A DNA stretch of 64,000 nucleotides. It comes from Salinibacter pepae. Its GTDB lineage: Bacteria > Bacteroidota > Rhodothermia > Rhodothermales > Salinibacteraceae. The position numbers and the translations under genes were made by a program. Positions within the stretch are counted from its first letter, which is position 1, and the number at the start of each line of letters is the position of its first letter. Location: contig NZ_CAMTTE010000001.1 of the NCBI RefSeq assembly GCF_947077775.1, forward strand, positions 806,001 to 870,000. Reading direction: 5' to 3'. Below, in pieces: positions 63,240 to 64,000 of this stretch. The notes under the pieces are model-generated. The model worked only from the letters and a program-made list of their open reading frames with translations, had not been told where the DNA came from and made no database searches.

Positions 63240-63593
63240 CCTCTCGGCCCGCCGGATCATCTCAGAGGCCCACCTCCAGGGCCAGGAGCACCAGATTTGC
63301 AAGGCCCGCCTACGGGCCGACCACCGCGAACGCGGGGTACACCCAGCGCCCCATGCCTTCCGGCATGCGGTGACAAGACAGGTCCACCGCTCCCCGAAAG
63401 AACTGCCCCAGCGTGACCGCCGTCCCGATGGCGGCAACCGAGAGGCCCCACACCGCCCCCCTTCGGCCCCGGCTTGCCTCCACGGCAGGTGGAAGGCGGC
63501 CATTCCCTTCCGGATCAGGGCCTGCGCTACGACACCGACGAACGCGACGAGAACGCCAAGTTGGCCGACAAGCCACTGCTGTGCCTGAGTCAT
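63240..63593 (-). pseudogene. frameshifted small membrane protein
   Basis: ATG 63593 begins a membrane segment (QQWLVGQLGVLVAFVGVVAQ) followed by LIRKGMAAFHLPWR. The protein-like sequence then continues in another frame (VWGLSVAAIGTAVTLGQFFR, GMGRWVYPAFAVVGP), meets a stop, and resumes as AGLANLVLLALEVGL before a final stop. At least one frameshift near 63,480 and one nonsense codon disrupt it. The apparent original was a three-helix protein. Family not recognised. Confidence 0.55.
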
Positions 63594-64000
63594 GAGTCCG
63601 GGTCAGTTGATTGCCCTTGGGGGTTGAGGACGGGGGATTCGGCGGCCAAGTGCTTGGGGACCGGACAGTGGAACGCCAAGACATTGGACCTTTGACCCTG
63701 CGTCGTGTTCGACGGGCCAGGTGGCCGTCGGGTGCACCACGGAAAGGAGAGGACTGCCGAAGGCTGAAGGCCCAAAAGAGAGATCCCCGCCGCCCAGAAC
63801 AAAACGGAGGCTGGACGACGGGGTCTCTCGTGATGGTACCCGTTCAGGCGCCGGGCCCTCAGGACTAAAGGTTGGGTACTTTCACCCACGAAACGTCCTG
63901 TCTTCCGGCGGGTGAGTCAGCTCGGGCCGGGTCGAACCGATCGGGGACGCCAATCGGTTGTCCCCATGTTCGCTTACCGGCTCTTGGAATCAGCGACTTC
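63594..64000. other. intergenic region without a supported gene
   Basis: About 400 bp to the window edge. Frames on both strands carry no recognisable motif. A short six-pair stem (GGGGAC...GTCCCC) lies close to the right end. Nothing else was identified. Confidence 0.5.

Noticed and set aside
1-64000. tRNA, rRNA, CRISPR array, riboswitch or prophage genes
   Set aside because: None was recognisable on either strand. The repeats present are short tandem duplications or single palindromes without spacer structure.

Overview
The window is GC-rich with strongly acidic proteins. It carries a SusC/SusD pair, a Cache-type chemoreceptor, Mla-type lipid transport genes and many lipoproteins. This fits a halophilic Bacteroidota/Rhodothermota bacterium such as Salinibacter. 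That assignment is inferred from gene content and composition, not from a marker gene. No rRNA, tRNA, CRISPR array or intact insertion sequence was seen.

Region 1 (1-15,980, all minus strand) is a ten-gene polysaccharide/glycoconjugate utilisation locus, cut at its 3' end by the window edge. In transcription order it encodes SusC, SusD, a PfkB sugar kinase, a LacD-type tagatose-bisphosphate aldolase, an AgaS-type SIS isomerase/deaminase, a KbaZ/GatZ protein, a sodium:solute symporter, a TIM-barrel amidohydrolase, a GH109-like NAD-dependent glycosidase and a GH20 hexosaminidase. Together they describe uptake and breakdown of an N-acetylgalactosamine-containing glycan through the tagatose-6-phosphate route. 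A sigma70-like promoter and a DeoR/AgaR-type operator lie upstream of susC. A DeoR-family repressor gene lies at 21.6-22.4 kb.

Region 2 (16-27 kb) is a mosaic. It holds IS5-like and IS256-like transposase remnants, a large methyl-accepting chemotaxis protein, the DeoR regulator, a frameshifted TrkA-type membrane protein, a cupredoxin beside a Cys/His-rich secreted protein, a broken ROK sugar kinase and an ECF sigma factor.

Region 3 (27.3-34.4 kb, plus strand) is a signalling cluster: a MEDS-domain protein, two bacteriophytochrome-type histidine kinases, a Rcp1-like response regulator overlapping the second kinase, and a REC-PAS-AAA-HTH sigma54-type activator.

Region 4 (34.4-46 kb) holds a TauE/SafE permease, a small membrane protein, an HtrA-like protease, an MlaD-MlaF-MlaE lipid transport operon with a DUF4279 gene, a GH15 glucoamylase/trehalase, a flippase-like membrane protein and a PAP2 phosphatase.

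Region 5 (46.4-53.9 kb, plus strand) is the most unusual part. A BamA/TamA-like outer-membrane barrel is followed by a lipoprotein with a divergent protein-kinase-like signature, and then by two nucleotide-exchange-type (NTT/TLC) transporters, one fused to HEAT repeats. I propose an envelope phosphorylation module with its own nucleotide supply.

Region 6 (53.9-64 kb) contains PhoD and purple-acid phosphatases, a bacterial PH-domain protein, a sialidase-like lipoprotein and a sodium/calcium exchanger. Scattered among them are decayed fragments of a pyrophosphatase, a TonB-dependent receptor and a small membrane protein. Exact 15-bp tandem duplications recur at gene ends and in decayed DNA.
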